The notes under the pieces were generated by a model, which was given only the letters and a program-made list of their open reading frames with translations, ran no database searches and had not been told where the DNA came from. The position numbers were made by a program, and so were the translations under genes. This document shows, in pieces, positions 32,742 through 41,810 of a DNA stretch of 64,000 bases (positions within the stretch are counted from its first letter, which is position 1; every line of letters begins with the position of its first letter). Source of the DNA: an uncultured Dysosmobacter sp. (GTDB taxonomy: Bacteria > Bacillota > Clostridia > Oscillospirales > Oscillospiraceae); contig CAKTOO010000011.1 in assembly GCA_934590165.1 (NCBI GenBank), positions 1 through 64,000 on the forward strand, read 5' to 3'.

Positions 32742-32775
32742 AGTGCTATTATACACTAAATAGCACTATTTGCAA
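32742..32775 (-). promoter_or_regulatory. Promoter and palindromic operator of the Cys-rich gene
   Basis: The palindrome AGTGCTATT-N8-AATAGCACT (32742-32767, perfect 9-bp arms) covers a minus-strand promoter TTGCAA, 16 bp, TATAAT. A repressor bound here would block transcription. Confidence 0.75.
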
Positions 32776-32779
32776 TCAG

Positions 32780-32808
32780 TTGTTTTCGCAAAAGCATCAT
32801 TTTATACT
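32780..32808 (+). promoter_or_regulatory. Promoter of the ribbon-helix-helix gene
   Basis: TTGTTT, 17 bp, TATACT on the plus strand, 13 bp from the end of the palindrome. Confidence 0.6.
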
Positions 32809-32830
32809 ATGTTACATAAGGTGGTGCATT

Positions 32831-33001
32831 ATGATGGCAGAACCTATTTTGGTAAATCGAACCCGCTTCACATCTTCTCTGAAAAACGAATTGATGGCCG
32901 GATTTAATGAATTGGCTGCGGAAACCCGCATCCCAAAATCCCGTTTAATCGACGAAGCCATCGAGGACCTTTTAAAAAAGTACGAAAAAAAGAACGGCTG
33001 A
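32831..33001 (+). CDS. Ribbon-helix-helix (CopG/Arc-type) DNA-binding protein
   Basis: The 56-residue protein has the ribbon strand LVNRTRFTSSL followed by two helices (NELMAGFNELAAETR and PKSRLIDEAIEDLLKKYEKK), the size and pattern of CopG/Arc repressors. These bind palindromic DNA as dimers of dimers. ATG 32831 follows AAGGTGG at seven bases. The gene is divergent from the 59-residue Cys-rich gene, and the palindrome at 32742-32767 between them is the obvious candidate target. No toxin gene is adjacent, so an antitoxin role is not supported unless the Cys-rich protein is the partner. Confidence 0.85.
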   Translation: MMAEPILVNRTRFTSSLKNELMAGFNELAAETRIPKSRLIDEAIEDLLKKYEKKNG

Positions 33002-33019
33002 ACCAGCCGTTCTTTTTTT
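32986..33019. terminator. Bidirectional terminator between the RHH gene and asnS
   Basis: GAACGGCTG/CAGCCGTTC with loop AAC, flanked by an A-run and seven T. The stem overlaps the last codons of the RHH gene. Confidence 0.9.
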
Positions 33020-33027
33020 CATCTCTT

Positions 33028-34422
<1,395 letters not shown>

Positions 34423-34468
34423 TGCATTTCACCCGTTTTCTTGTATTTATGGTGCACAATCATGTGGT

Positions 34469-34497
34469 ATTGTACTCCATCCCGCCGGGTTTTACAA
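34469..34497 (-). promoter_or_regulatory. Promoter of asnS
   Basis: Minus strand TTGTAA, 17 bp, TACAAT, giving a leader of about 40 nt. Confidence 0.65.
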
Positions 34498-34526
34498 GAG
34501 GAAACGGAACTTTTTCATGGAACGTG

Positions 34527-35300
34527 TCACGAAATGGCCTCGCTGCCGATCGTGTAATCCCCCCAATGGCCGTCCTCCGCCTGGGTGGCGGTGCAGCTGC
34601 TGAAAAAGTAGGCCCCGGTGCCGCTGCGCCATTTCTGGGCGTCAAAGGCGATGGGCTTGAGGTCGTAGCTGCCGAATACCGGCTTTTCCGCGATGGTAAA
34701 CAGACAGCCGTCCTCCCATTGCAGGTGCCCTTTGTCGATATACCCCCGGTCCGCCAGCTCCTCCCAGGTGCCGGTGACCAGTTCCCCGCCGTGGCGGGCG
34801 GCAAAGGCCCAGGCCACCGCCGTCTGCTCGCTTTCCGTCAGGCTGGTCTGGGACAAGTCCACGCCGATGTAGGTCAGGCCGTTGCCGTTCAGCCCCGGGT
34901 CCACGGCCCACAGGTCCTCCAACACCTGGAGATACAGGGCGCACAGGTCGTTGAAGCCGCCGGGGCAGACTTCCGCAGAAGCCACGCTGCTAAACTGGAC
35001 AGGCCAAGTCTCCAAAAGCCCGCCGCTGTAACAGACCTTCACCACTTCACCGGGGTGCAAGTCGTCCTCCTCCCGGAAAAGGGTATATATATTGGTGTCA
35101 TCTCCTCGTCCGGCCAGCAGCAGCTGACCGTCCTCCGCCGTGACCACCCGGCAGGTGGTGGTGACGGACGCGGGCCGCGCCGTCTCGCCGCCTGTCTGGA
35201 CTTCCCCTCCGGGGACGGGCGCACCACTTCCCGCGGCGCCGCAGGCCGCCAGAATGCACAGGCACAGATACACGCTCAAAAACAGACACCATTTTTTCAT
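34527..35300 (-). CDS. Lipoprotein of unknown function
   Basis: The 257-residue protein has a signal peptide ending in the lipobox LAAC (C20), then a low-complexity Gly/Pro linker. The mature domain has a beta-rich first part (TCRVVTAEDGQLLLAGRG, resembling a small SH3 or DUF3221-type barrel) and a C-terminal part with several Trp. I do not recognise the family firmly. ATG 35300 follows GGGAGG; 23 upstream codons belong to the intergenic region. It is divergent from the pseudouridine operon. Confidence 0.75.
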   Translation of the reverse strand: MKKWCLFLSVYLCLCILAACGAAGSGAPVPGGEVQTGGETARPASVTTTCRVVTAEDGQLLLAGRGDDTNIYTLFREEDDLHPGEVVKVCYSGGLLETWPVQFSSVASAEVCPGGFNDLCALYLQVLEDLWAVDPGLNGNGLTYIGVDLSQTSLTESEQTAVAWAFAARHGGELVTGTWEELADRGYIDKGHLQWEDGCLFTIAEKPVFGSYDLKPIAFDAQKWRSGTGAYFFSSCTATQAEDGHWGDYTIGSEAIS

Positions 35301-35350
35301 AACGCCGCCTCCCTTACACGGATTATGACGGCGTGAGAATGGATTTGGTT

Positions 35351-35360
35351 CCAAATTTGG
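35351..35360. promoter_or_regulatory. Palindrome CCAAATTTGG upstream of psuK
   Basis: A perfect 10-bp palindrome immediately before the -35 box of the psuK promoter. It is short enough to be chance. Confidence 0.3.
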
Positions 35361-35362
35361 TA

Positions 35363-35390
35363 TTGACATTTATTAAAATATCCGTAATAT
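35363..35390 (+). promoter_or_regulatory. Promoter of the pseudouridine operon
   Basis: TTGACA, 16 bp, TAATAT, in an AT-rich stretch unlike its surroundings. Confidence 0.6.
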
Positions 35391-35397
35391 AAGCATT

Positions 35398-35410
35398 AGA
35401 TTAGTAATCT
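35398..35410. promoter_or_regulatory. Palindrome AGATTAGTAATCT at the psuK start point
   Basis: A perfect 13-bp palindrome just downstream of the -10. One half extends to TTAAGATTA on the minus strand, a motif repeated on the plus strand at 36537-36545 before psuG. It is an autoregulatory operator candidate for the N-terminal HTH of the kinase. Confidence 0.5.
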
Positions 35411-35439
35411 TAATTTTCGCTTAGAAAGAAGGTGGCCCC

Positions 35440-36519
35440 ATGACCCAGCGGGAGCGGCAGCTGCTGAACTGGATCGAGGAGAATCCCCTCATCTCCCAGC
35501 AGGAGCTGGCGGATAAGGCGGGCATTACCCGGTCCTCTGTGGCGGTACACATCTCCAACCTGATGAAAAAGGGCTACATCACCGGCAAGGGTTATATTGT
35601 CCGCACCGCGCCGTATGTGACGGTGGTGGGCGGCGTGAACATGGACATCGGCGGCCGCTCGGACCACGCCCTGGTGCCCCAGGACTCCAATCCCGGCACC
35701 GTGTCCATGAGTCTGGGCGGCGTAGGGCGGAACATCGCCCACAACATGAGCCTTTTAGAGCTGGATGTGCGGCTTTTGACGGTGTTCGGCGACGACGGCA
35801 ACGCCCAGAAGATCGCCGCCAGCTGCGGAGAGCTGGGCATCGACATCTCCCAGTCCCCTGTTGTCCCCGGCGGACGGACCAGCACGTACCTGTTCATCAA
35901 CGATGAGCGGGGTGACATGGCCCTGGCCGTCAGTGATATGGACATCTACCGCCACCTGACGCCCCAGGTGCTCTCGGCGCGGCAGAAGCTGCTGATGGGC
36001 AGCCAGGTCATCGTGCTGGACACCAACATCCCGGAGGAAAGCATCCGGTGGCTGGCGGAAAACAGCACCGTGCCCCTGTTCGCGGACCCGGTGTCCACCG
36101 CCAAGGCCGTGAAGCTGAAGGGTGTGCTGGGCAGGCTCCACACCCTGAAGCCCAACCGCATGGAGGCGGAGCTCCTCTCCGGCGTGCCCATCACCGATGA
36201 AGAAAGCCTGAACCGGGCGGCGGACGCCCTGCTGGCCACGGGCCTGCGGCGGGTGTTCATCTCCCTGGGAAGCGACGGCGTGTTCGCCGCAGACCACAGT
36301 GCCCGGCTCCATTTGCCGGTGCTGCCCGCCCACATGCGCAACACCACCGGCTGCGGCGACGCTTTCATGGCCGCCATCGCCTGGGCCTATCTCCAGGGCA
36401 CGGACCTGCGGGGCACCGCCCTAGCGGGCCTGGCGGCCTCCGCCATTGCCATGGAGGGCGCCGGGACCATCAACCCCACCCTGGGCGTCCAGACGCTGAA
36501 AGCGCGGGCCGGACTGTAA
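35440..36519 (+). CDS. Pseudouridine kinase with N-terminal helix-turn-helix
   Basis: Residues 1-55 form a winged-helix/LexA-like HTH (RERQLLNWIEENPLISQQELADKAGITRSSVAVHISNLMKKGYI). Residues 60-359 are a PfkB kinase with the N-terminal GGVNMDIGGRS, the Gly pair SLGGVGRNIAHN and the C-terminal signature NTTGCGDAFMAAIAWAY (catalytic Asp in GCGD). The next gene is pseudouridine-5'-phosphate glycosidase, so the substrate is very probably pseudouridine, which becomes pseudouridine 5'-phosphate. The HTH suggests the enzyme also regulates its own operon, an inference supported by the palindrome at 35398-35410. AGAAAGAAGG lies upstream of ATG 35440. Confidence 0.88.
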   Translation: MTQRERQLLNWIEENPLISQQELADKAGITRSSVAVHISNLMKKGYITGKGYIVRTAPYVTVVGGVNMDIGGRSDHALVPQDSNPGTVSMSLGGVGRNIAHNMSLLELDVRLLTVFGDDGNAQKIAASCGELGIDISQSPVVPGGRTSTYLFINDERGDMALAVSDMDIYRHLTPQVLSARQKLLMGSQVIVLDTNIPEESIRWLAENSTVPLFADPVSTAKAVKLKGVLGRLHTLKPNRMEAELLSGVPITDEESLNRAADALLATGLRRVFISLGSDGVFAADHSARLHLPVLPAHMRNTTGCGDAFMAAIAWAYLQGTDLRGTALAGLAASAIAMEGAGTINPTLGVQTLKARAGL

Positions 36520-36576
36520 ATTATCCAATATAAAAGTTAAGATTATCAATATATTTATCATTTGGAGGAATTCATC

Positions 36577-37506
36577 ATGGCTTTGAACAAGTATCTCGAC
36601 ATTGCTCCCGAAGTGCGCAAGGCCCTGGAGGAGGGCCGCCCCGTGGTGGCGCTGGAGTCCACCATCATCTCTCACGGAATGCCCTATCCCCAGAACGTGG
36701 AGACCGCTTTGAACGTGGAGAAGATCATCCGGGACAACGGCGCCGTGCCTGCCACCATTGCCGTCATCAAGGGCCGCCTGAAGGCCGGCCTCAGCGCCGA
36801 GGAGATCGACTATCTGGGCAAGACCGGCACCGCCGTGGCCAAGGCCAGCCGCCGGGACCTGCCCGTGCTGGTGGCCGAGGGCCGGGACGGCGCCACCACC
36901 GTCACCACCACCATGATCATCGCCCATATGGCAGGCATCCAGGTGTTCGCCACTGGCGGCATCGGCGGCGTGCACCGGGGCGCCCAGCAGACCTTTGACA
37001 TCTCCGCCGACCTGGAGGAACTGGCCCACACCCCCGTCATGGTGGTCTGCGCCGGTGCCAAGTCCATCCTGGACCTGGGCTTGACCCTGGAGTACCTGGA
37101 AACCCACGGCGTGCCCGTCATCGGCTACGGCACTGAGGAGCTGCCCGCCTTCTACACCCGCAAGTCCGGCTTCAAGGTGGACTACCGCATCGACACGCCC
37201 GCGGAGCTGGCCAAGGCCTTCTATGTGAAGCAGGACATGGGCCTGGGCGGCGGTATGCTGGTGACCAATCCCATCCCCGAGGAGTTCTCCATGGACGCGG
37301 ACGTCATCAACAAGGCCATCGACGAGGCCGTGGCCGAGGCCAATACCCTGGGCATCCACGGCAAGGAGACCACCCCCTTCCTGCTGGCTAAGATCAAGGA
37401 CCTGACCGGCGGCGACTCCCTGGCCAGCAACATCCAGCTGGTGTACAACAACGCCCAGTTGGCGGCCAAGACCGCCGGTGAGCTGTGCAAGCTTGCCAAG
37501 GACTGA
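36577..37506 (+). CDS. psuG: Pseudouridine-5'-phosphate glycosidase
   Basis: The 309-residue protein shows the PsuG hallmarks: VALESTIISHGMPYPQN near the start, ASRRDLP, ATTVTTTMIIAHMAGI, FATGGIGGVHRG and LVTNPIPEEF. PsuG splits pseudouridine 5'-phosphate into uracil and ribose 5-phosphate using a metal ion and an active-site lysine. Together with the kinase it forms a two-step salvage route for RNA-derived pseudouridine. ATG 36577 follows GGAGG; an ATG at 36562 overlaps that site. A TTAAGATTA half-operator (36537-36545) lies in the gap after psuK. Confidence 0.95.
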   Translation: MALNKYLDIAPEVRKALEEGRPVVALESTIISHGMPYPQNVETALNVEKIIRDNGAVPATIAVIKGRLKAGLSAEEIDYLGKTGTAVAKASRRDLPVLVAEGRDGATTVTTTMIIAHMAGIQVFATGGIGGVHRGAQQTFDISADLEELAHTPVMVVCAGAKSILDLGLTLEYLETHGVPVIGYGTEELPAFYTRKSGFKVDYRIDTPAELAKAFYVKQDMGLGGGMLVTNPIPEEFSMDADVINKAIDEAVAEANTLGIHGKETTPFLLAKIKDLTGGDSLASNIQLVYNNAQLAAKTAGELCKLAKD

Positions 37507-37516
37507 GCGATCTGAT

Positions 37517-37554
37517 AAAATAAACTGGCCGGGTTGCCCCGGCCAGTTTATTTT
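37517..37554 (+). terminator. Terminator of the pseudouridine operon
   Basis: A 16-bp stem AAATAAACTGGCCGGG with its complement and a TTGC loop, ending in TTTT. Confidence 0.9.
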
Positions 37555-37575
37555 CAATTTGGAGGAAAGGCCAAT

Positions 37576-37920
37576 ATGAACGCTCTTTTTCAGCCGGCGG
37601 GCACCACGGCCACGCTGTTCGCGGTGGTGGGAAATCCCTGGAGACTTTTGGCGCTGTGGCTGGCAGTGGTCAACCTGGCGGCCTTTGTGATGTTCGGTGT
37701 GGACAAGTGGAAGGCCAAGCGCCCCGGCGCCCGCCGCATTCCGGAGCGGAACTTGTTTTTGACTGCCATAGCCGGCGGCAGCATCGGCGCATGGCTGGGC
37801 ATGAAGGTGTGGCACCACAAAACGCTGCACAAGTCCTTCCGCTTCGGCATTCCCATTATTTTCGTCTGCCAGGTGCTGCTGGCCCTGGGGCTGTTTTTGT
37901 ATTTCCGCATCATTCGGTAA
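37576..37920 (+). CDS. DUF1294 small membrane protein
   Basis: The 114-residue protein has three to four hydrophobic segments and the DUF1294 block FVMFGVDKWKAKRPGARRIPE, then AIAGGSIGAWLGMKVWHHKT. The function of the family is unknown. GGAGG precedes ATG 37576. It lies between two terminators and so forms its own unit. No promoter stands out in the 20-bp gap, so some read-through from psuG is likely. Confidence 0.87.
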   Translation: MNALFQPAGTTATLFAVVGNPWRLLALWLAVVNLAAFVMFGVDKWKAKRPGARRIPERNLFLTAIAGGSIGAWLGMKVWHHKTLHKSFRFGIPIIFVCQVLLALGLFLYFRIIR

Positions 37921-37922
37921 AG

Positions 37923-37952
37923 AGGTTCCCGCCTGCGGCGGGGACCTTTTTT
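37923..37952 (+). terminator. Terminator after the DUF1294 gene
   Basis: AGGTTCCCGCC/GGCGGGGACCT with loop TGC, followed by six T. Confidence 0.85.
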
Positions 37953-38037
37953 GTTCCGTTCACGCATAGCATTTCCCGAACGGCGCACACTATGCCTCGG
38001 CGAAAGCCAACTCATTTCTTGCAGGAGGATGTATCGT

Positions 38038-38229
38038 ATGAACAAGGATTGCACCAACAGCGGCTGCGCCTGTACCCCTAACCAGAGCATCAAATGCACC
38101 GTCAACAACTGCGCCCACCACTGCCAGGACAGCAACTACTGCGGTCTGGACAGCATCACTGTGGGCACCCACGAGACCAACCCCACCGAGATCAAGTGCA
38201 CCGACTGCGAAAGCTTCAAGCTGAAGTAA
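38038..38229 (+). CDS. DUF1540 Cys-rich small protein
   Basis: The 63-residue protein has eight cysteines, with SIKCTVNNCAHHCQDSNYCGLDSI and KCTDCESF, the pattern of the DUF1540 domain common in spore-forming Bacillota. The cysteine spacing suggests metal binding. AGGAGG lies nine bases before ATG 38038; an ATG at 38029 sits on top of that site and is rejected. Its role is unknown; other members are often linked to sporulation or stress. Confidence 0.88.
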   Translation: MNKDCTNSGCACTPNQSIKCTVNNCAHHCQDSNYCGLDSITVGTHETNPTEIKCTDCESFKLK

Positions 38230-38279
38230 CATTCCCGCCTCCGGGGGCTTGCCCCCGGATACATAAGGAGGTGGTCCGT

Positions 38280-38633
38280 GTGAAAAGCAAATGGCCGGCC
38301 CGGCTGGCAGGCGGCGCGGCGGGGCTGGCCAACGGCCTGTTCGGCGGCGGAGGCGGCATGGTGTTTCTGCCCATTCTCTCCCGGTGGGGCGGTCTCAGCC
38401 AACGGAAGCTGTATGCCACCTGCGTGGGCGTCATTTTCGCGGTGTGTCTGGTCTCCGCCGCCGTGTACCTGCTGCGGGGCAGCGTTCCCCTTTCCCAGGC
38501 GGTGCCCTATCTGGCCGGTGGGCTGGTGGGAGGCTTTATCGGGGGAAAGCTGTACGGCCGGGTGTCCACCACCTTTTTGAAGTGGCTGTTTGCTGCCTTT
38601 CTCTTTTACGCGGGGGTGAAATACCTGCTGTGA
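38280..38633 (+). CDS. TSUP (TauE/SafE, DUF81) transporter, N-terminal half protein
   Basis: The 117-residue protein has four membrane segments and matches one repeat of the TSUP family, with the glycine-rich loop GLFGGGGGMVFLPIL near the start. Full TSUP proteins have about 250 residues with two such repeats. Here the second repeat is a separate gene whose GTG overlaps this stop (GTGA). GTG 38280 has a perfect AAGGAGG eight bases upstream. TSUP proteins export or import small organic or sulfur anions; the substrate here is unknown. Confidence 0.85.
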   Translation: MKSKWPARLAGGAAGLANGLFGGGGGMVFLPILSRWGGLSQRKLYATCVGVIFAVCLVSAAVYLLRGSVPLSQAVPYLAGGLVGGFIGGKLYGRVSTTFLKWLFAAFLFYAGVKYLL

Positions 38634-38992
38634 CAGAGTGGCTGCTTCCCTTTTTGTGCGGTCTGTGTGCCAGCATCATCTCCGCCTGGGGCGTAGGCGG
38701 CGGGACGCTGCTGTTGTTGGTGATGACGCTGTTTCTGGGGGTGGACCAACGGACCGCCCAGGGCATCAATCTGCTGTTTTTCCTGCCCACCGCCGCCAGT
38801 GCCCTGGTATGCCATATCCGAAACGGCTATCTGGACAAGCCCACGCTCCGCAGCGCCGTGCCGCCGGCCATCGTTTTCGCCGCCCTGGGTGCCTGGGCTG
38901 CCACGGCGGTGGATGTGGCGGTACTGCGAAAGCCCTTCGGCATCTATCTGCTGCTGTCCGGCGTCAGCCTGCTCTGGCCCCGGAAGCAGTAA
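38630..38992 (+). CDS. TSUP transporter, C-terminal half protein
   Basis: The 120-residue protein has three to four membrane segments and the second TSUP repeat (SAWGVGGGTLLLLVMTLFLGVDQRTAQGIN). GTG 38630 overlaps the stop of the first half by four bases, so translation is coupled and a 1:1 heterodimer is expected. No frameshift is needed to explain the split, because the first half ends at a normal stop and this gene starts inside it. Confidence 0.85.
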   Translation: MTEWLLPFLCGLCASIISAWGVGGGTLLLLVMTLFLGVDQRTAQGINLLFFLPTAASALVCHIRNGYLDKPTLRSAVPPAIVFAALGAWAATAVDVAVLRKPFGIYLLLSGVSLLWPRKQ

Positions 38993-38998
38993 AAAATA

Positions 38999-39038
38999 CG
39001 GCCGCCGCAGGCAAATGCCTGCGGCGGCCATGTGTTTT
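38999..39038. terminator. Bidirectional terminator between the TSUP and HtrA genes
   Basis: A 14-bp stem GGCCGCCGCAGGCA with its complement, T-runs on both outer sides. Confidence 0.92.
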
Positions 39039-39043
39039 TCTTT

Positions 39044-40348
39044 TCAGGGTGCTATGGGTGTGTCCTCCCCCTCGGCCTGTTCCAGCACCAGGGTCACTTC
39101 CACCAGTTCGCCGTCCCGCCAGAGGGTCATGGGCATCTCCTCACCCACATGGTACTGTCTGCGGGCACGCAGCAGGTCCCGGCTGGCGGAAACATCGATA
39201 CCGCCGGCGGCCACCACGAAATCGCCCACCTGGACACCGGCCTCGTCGGCAGCGGAGCCCTCCGTCACAGACTGGACCTCCACGCCCCAAAGGTCCTCAT
39301 CCAGTTGGGTGCCCAGGGTCCACACCGTGACCCCCAGCACCGGCTCCGGCTGGACCTCGCCGGAGGTCAGCAGGTCATTCACCAACCGCCGGATGATAGA
39401 GGAGGGGATAGCAAACCCCAATCCCTCGATATTGGAATAGGAGGAGCTCATTTTGATGGTGTTGATGCCCACCACCTGGCCGTACTGGTTGATGAGGGGG
39501 CCGCCGGAGTTGCCGGAGTTCAGGGCGGCGTTGGTTTGAATGAGGGTCATGGTCCGGCCATCCACCCACACATCCCGGTTGATGGCGGAAACGATTCCGT
39601 CCGTCAGCGTTCCCCGCAGCTCATAGCCCAGGGGATTGCCAATGGCGTACACCTTGTCGCCCACCGTCAGCTTTTCCGAATCGCCGAACTGGGCGGCGGG
39701 CAGGCCGGTCAGGTCCGTTTTCAGCACCGCCAGGTCGCTGTCCGCGTCACCGGCAACGTATTTGGCGGCGTAGCTGTGGTCATTTTCCAGATAAATGGTA
39801 CAGTCGGAGCCACCCTCCAGCACGTGGTAGTTGGTGAGGATATAGCCGTCCTCCGTGAAAATGACGCCGGTGCCCAGGCTGGCGCCATTTTCCAACTGAG
39901 CCACTACCGTCACCACGGAGGGGTTTACCCGGCGGTAGATCTCCTGGGCCGTCAGTTCCGGACCGTGGTCCGATTCCACTGTCAAAACAGCCCCCTGGCC
40001 GCAGGGATACGTGGGAATGATGATCTCCCGGGACTCCTGGCTCTCCCGCTCGTCATAATAGTAATCAAAACCGTCCCGCCGGGGCGCCTGGCTCCGGTCC
40101 CACAGCCAAGCAGCGCCGGCCGCCACGGCAATGACCAGCAGGCAGGCCAGAAAGATCCACAACCCCTTCCGCCGGTCCCGGCGGCGGGCTGGGACTTCCT
40201 CCGCCTGCTCCGGCTCCTGGGGAACCATTCGCCGGGGCAGGGGGCGAGCATACGTCTCCACCACCTCGTTCCACTGGGGCTGGCGGTAGGTCTCCACCGC
40301 CTCGGCAGGGAAGCGCTTCTCCCCAACCGTCATTTTTTCCTCTTCCAT
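39044..40348 (-). CDS. HtrA/DegP-type membrane-anchored serine protease
   Basis: The 434-residue protein has a 60-residue acidic and basic cytoplasmic part, one membrane segment (about 63-82), a trypsin-like domain with H175 (TNYHVL), D205 (DSDLAVLK) and S281 (GNSGGP), and a C-terminal PDZ domain (about 340-425). It would degrade or refold damaged proteins outside the membrane. The stop of the histidine kinase is eight bp upstream, so the protease belongs to the same transcript. ATG 40348 is used; ATG 40333, with GAGGA close by, is an alternative. Confidence 0.93.
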   Translation of the reverse strand: MEEEKMTVGEKRFPAEAVETYRQPQWNEVVETYARPLPRRMVPQEPEQAEEVPARRRDRRKGLWIFLACLLVIAVAAGAAWLWDRSQAPRRDGFDYYYDERESQESREIIIPTYPCGQGAVLTVESDHGPELTAQEIYRRVNPSVVTVVAQLENGASLGTGVIFTEDGYILTNYHVLEGGSDCTIYLENDHSYAAKYVAGDADSDLAVLKTDLTGLPAAQFGDSEKLTVGDKVYAIGNPLGYELRGTLTDGIVSAINRDVWVDGRTMTLIQTNAALNSGNSGGPLINQYGQVVGINTIKMSSSYSNIEGLGFAIPSSIIRRLVNDLLTSGEVQPEPVLGVTVWTLGTQLDEDLWGVEVQSVTEGSAADEAGVQVGDFVVAAGGIDVSASRDLLRARRQYHVGEEMPMTLWRDGELVEVTLVLEQAEGEDTPIAP

Positions 40349-40355
40349 GCGGTCC

Positions 40356-41810
40356 TCATTCCATGGCCAGGGAGAAGGAGAACGTAGTCACGCCGTTCTC
40401 ACTGGTCACATTGATCTTTTCTTTATGCTGCTCCAGGATGGTCTTGACGATGTACAGGCCCAGGCCCACGCCGTCCTTGTCCTCGCTGCGGGATTTGTCG
40501 CTCTTATGGAACCGCTCGAACAGCAGCGGCAGCTCCTCCGCCGGGATGGTGTCCCCCAGGTTCCGCACCGTCACCCGGGCCTTGCCGTCAATGGTGGTGA
40601 CGCCCAGATACAGCGTGGATCCGGAGCGGGCAAACTTGGTGGCATTTTCCAGCAGATTGTAAATGACCTGGGTGATCATGTCGTTGTCGCCCAGCACCAG
40701 GATGGGCTCCTCCGGAATGTCCGCGTCCACGTCCAGGTCCCGGTCCGTGATCTTTTTCTCCATGGAGATCAGCACCCGGCGCATGCTCTCGCAGATGTCG
40801 AAGTGGCTGCCGGACTTCAAGGGATCAATGGCCTGCAGCTGGCTTACATCCAGCATCCGCCGCACCATGCGGGACAGGCGGCGGCTCTCGTTGGAGATGA
40901 TCTGCAGGTACTGCTTCTCCCGCTCCGGCGGGATGGTGCCATCCAGAATACCGTCCGTGTAGCCGGCGATGGTGGTCATGGGAGTCTTCAGCTCATGGGA
41001 GATGTTGGCGATAAACTCCCGGCGCTGCCGCTCCGTCTGCTGGAGGGATTCCGCCATGGCGTTGAAGGAGGCGGCCAGCTCGCCGATCTCATCGTCCCGG
41101 CCGTAGTCGTTCATACGGATGTCGAAGTCGCCCTCGGCGTACCGCCGGGTGGCCTGCACCATCTCTCGGATGGGCTGCACCTGGCGCATGGTGGTGATGG
41201 AGGAAGCCATGAAGGAGATCATCAGCACCACAAAGGCCGTCATGAAGAACAGGCCGATGAAGCCCTGCCACATGGAGTCCAGCGAGGTGGTGGTGGACAC
41301 GCCGTACACCTCGCCCACTACCTCCTGGGTCTCCGGGTTCACGGCGGGCACGCCCACCACAAAGCGGCGGGATTCATACAGCCCGCCCAGACTGTCCCGC
41401 CGGGCGGAGGCGCCTTTTTCCAAGATCTCCCGGCTCATGGCCTCCGGCATGGTGATGACCTTCCCCTCCAGCGACTGGTCGGTGGTCAGGAGAACATGCC
41501 CCTCCGTGTCGCAGATCATGAAGTGCACATCGGAGACGATGGCGGCAAAGGTGGCCAGCTGCTGAAAGTCCGGGTCGCTGCGCAGGTCCTCGATATCCAT
41601 GTAGCGGCCGTTTTCCAGGTAGTTGATGGAAAGCTGGCTCATGACCCGGGTCTTTGCCATGATCTCCTCGCTCTTTTGGCCCCGGGCGTAGTTGTAGCTC
41701 AGGGAAAAGAAGGAGGCGCCCAGCAAAAGCAGCGTCAGAAACACCATGCCGGCGGTGACGAACATCTGCCGCCAGTACAGGCCGTGGAATTGTTTACGGA
41801 GTTTTTTCAT
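40356..41810 (-). CDS. Sensor histidine kinase with HAMP domain
   Basis: The 484-residue protein has TM1 (about 17-38), an extracytoplasmic sensor of about 140 residues, TM2 (about 183-203), HAMP (about 204-258), the dimerisation H-box FIANISHELKTPMTT (H272), an N box NLLENATKFA and the G box DGVGLGLYIVKTI. It phosphorylates the response regulator encoded just upstream; ATG 41810 overlaps its stop (ATGA). With HtrA downstream, the set resembles envelope-stress systems such as CssRS/HtrA. The signal is not known. Confidence 0.95.
   Translation of the reverse strand: MKKLRKQFHGLYWRQMFVTAGMVFLTLLLLGASFFSLSYNYARGQKSEEIMAKTRVMSQLSINYLENGRYMDIEDLRSDPDFQQLATFAAIVSDVHFMICDTEGHVLLTTDQSLEGKVITMPEAMSREILEKGASARRDSLGGLYESRRFVVGVPAVNPETQEVVGEVYGVSTTTSLDSMWQGFIGLFFMTAFVVLMISFMASSITTMRQVQPIREMVQATRRYAEGDFDIRMNDYGRDDEIGELAASFNAMAESLQQTERQRREFIANISHELKTPMTTIAGYTDGILDGTIPPEREKQYLQIISNESRRLSRMVRRMLDVSQLQAIDPLKSGSHFDICESMRRVLISMEKKITDRDLDVDADIPEEPILVLGDNDMITQVIYNLLENATKFARSGSTLYLGVTTIDGKARVTVRNLGDTIPAEELPLLFERFHKSDKSRSEDKDGVGLGLYIVKTILEQHKEKINVTSENGVTTFSFSLAME

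Noticed and set aside
32151..32759. A 202-codon plus-strand gene in the hairpin spacer
   Set aside because: It has no ribosome binding site, follows palindromic sequence and is antisense to the well-supported 59-residue Cys-rich gene.
34423..34500. T-box upstream of asnS
   Set aside because: The promoter leaves only about 40 nt of leader, with no specifier stem or T-box sequence.
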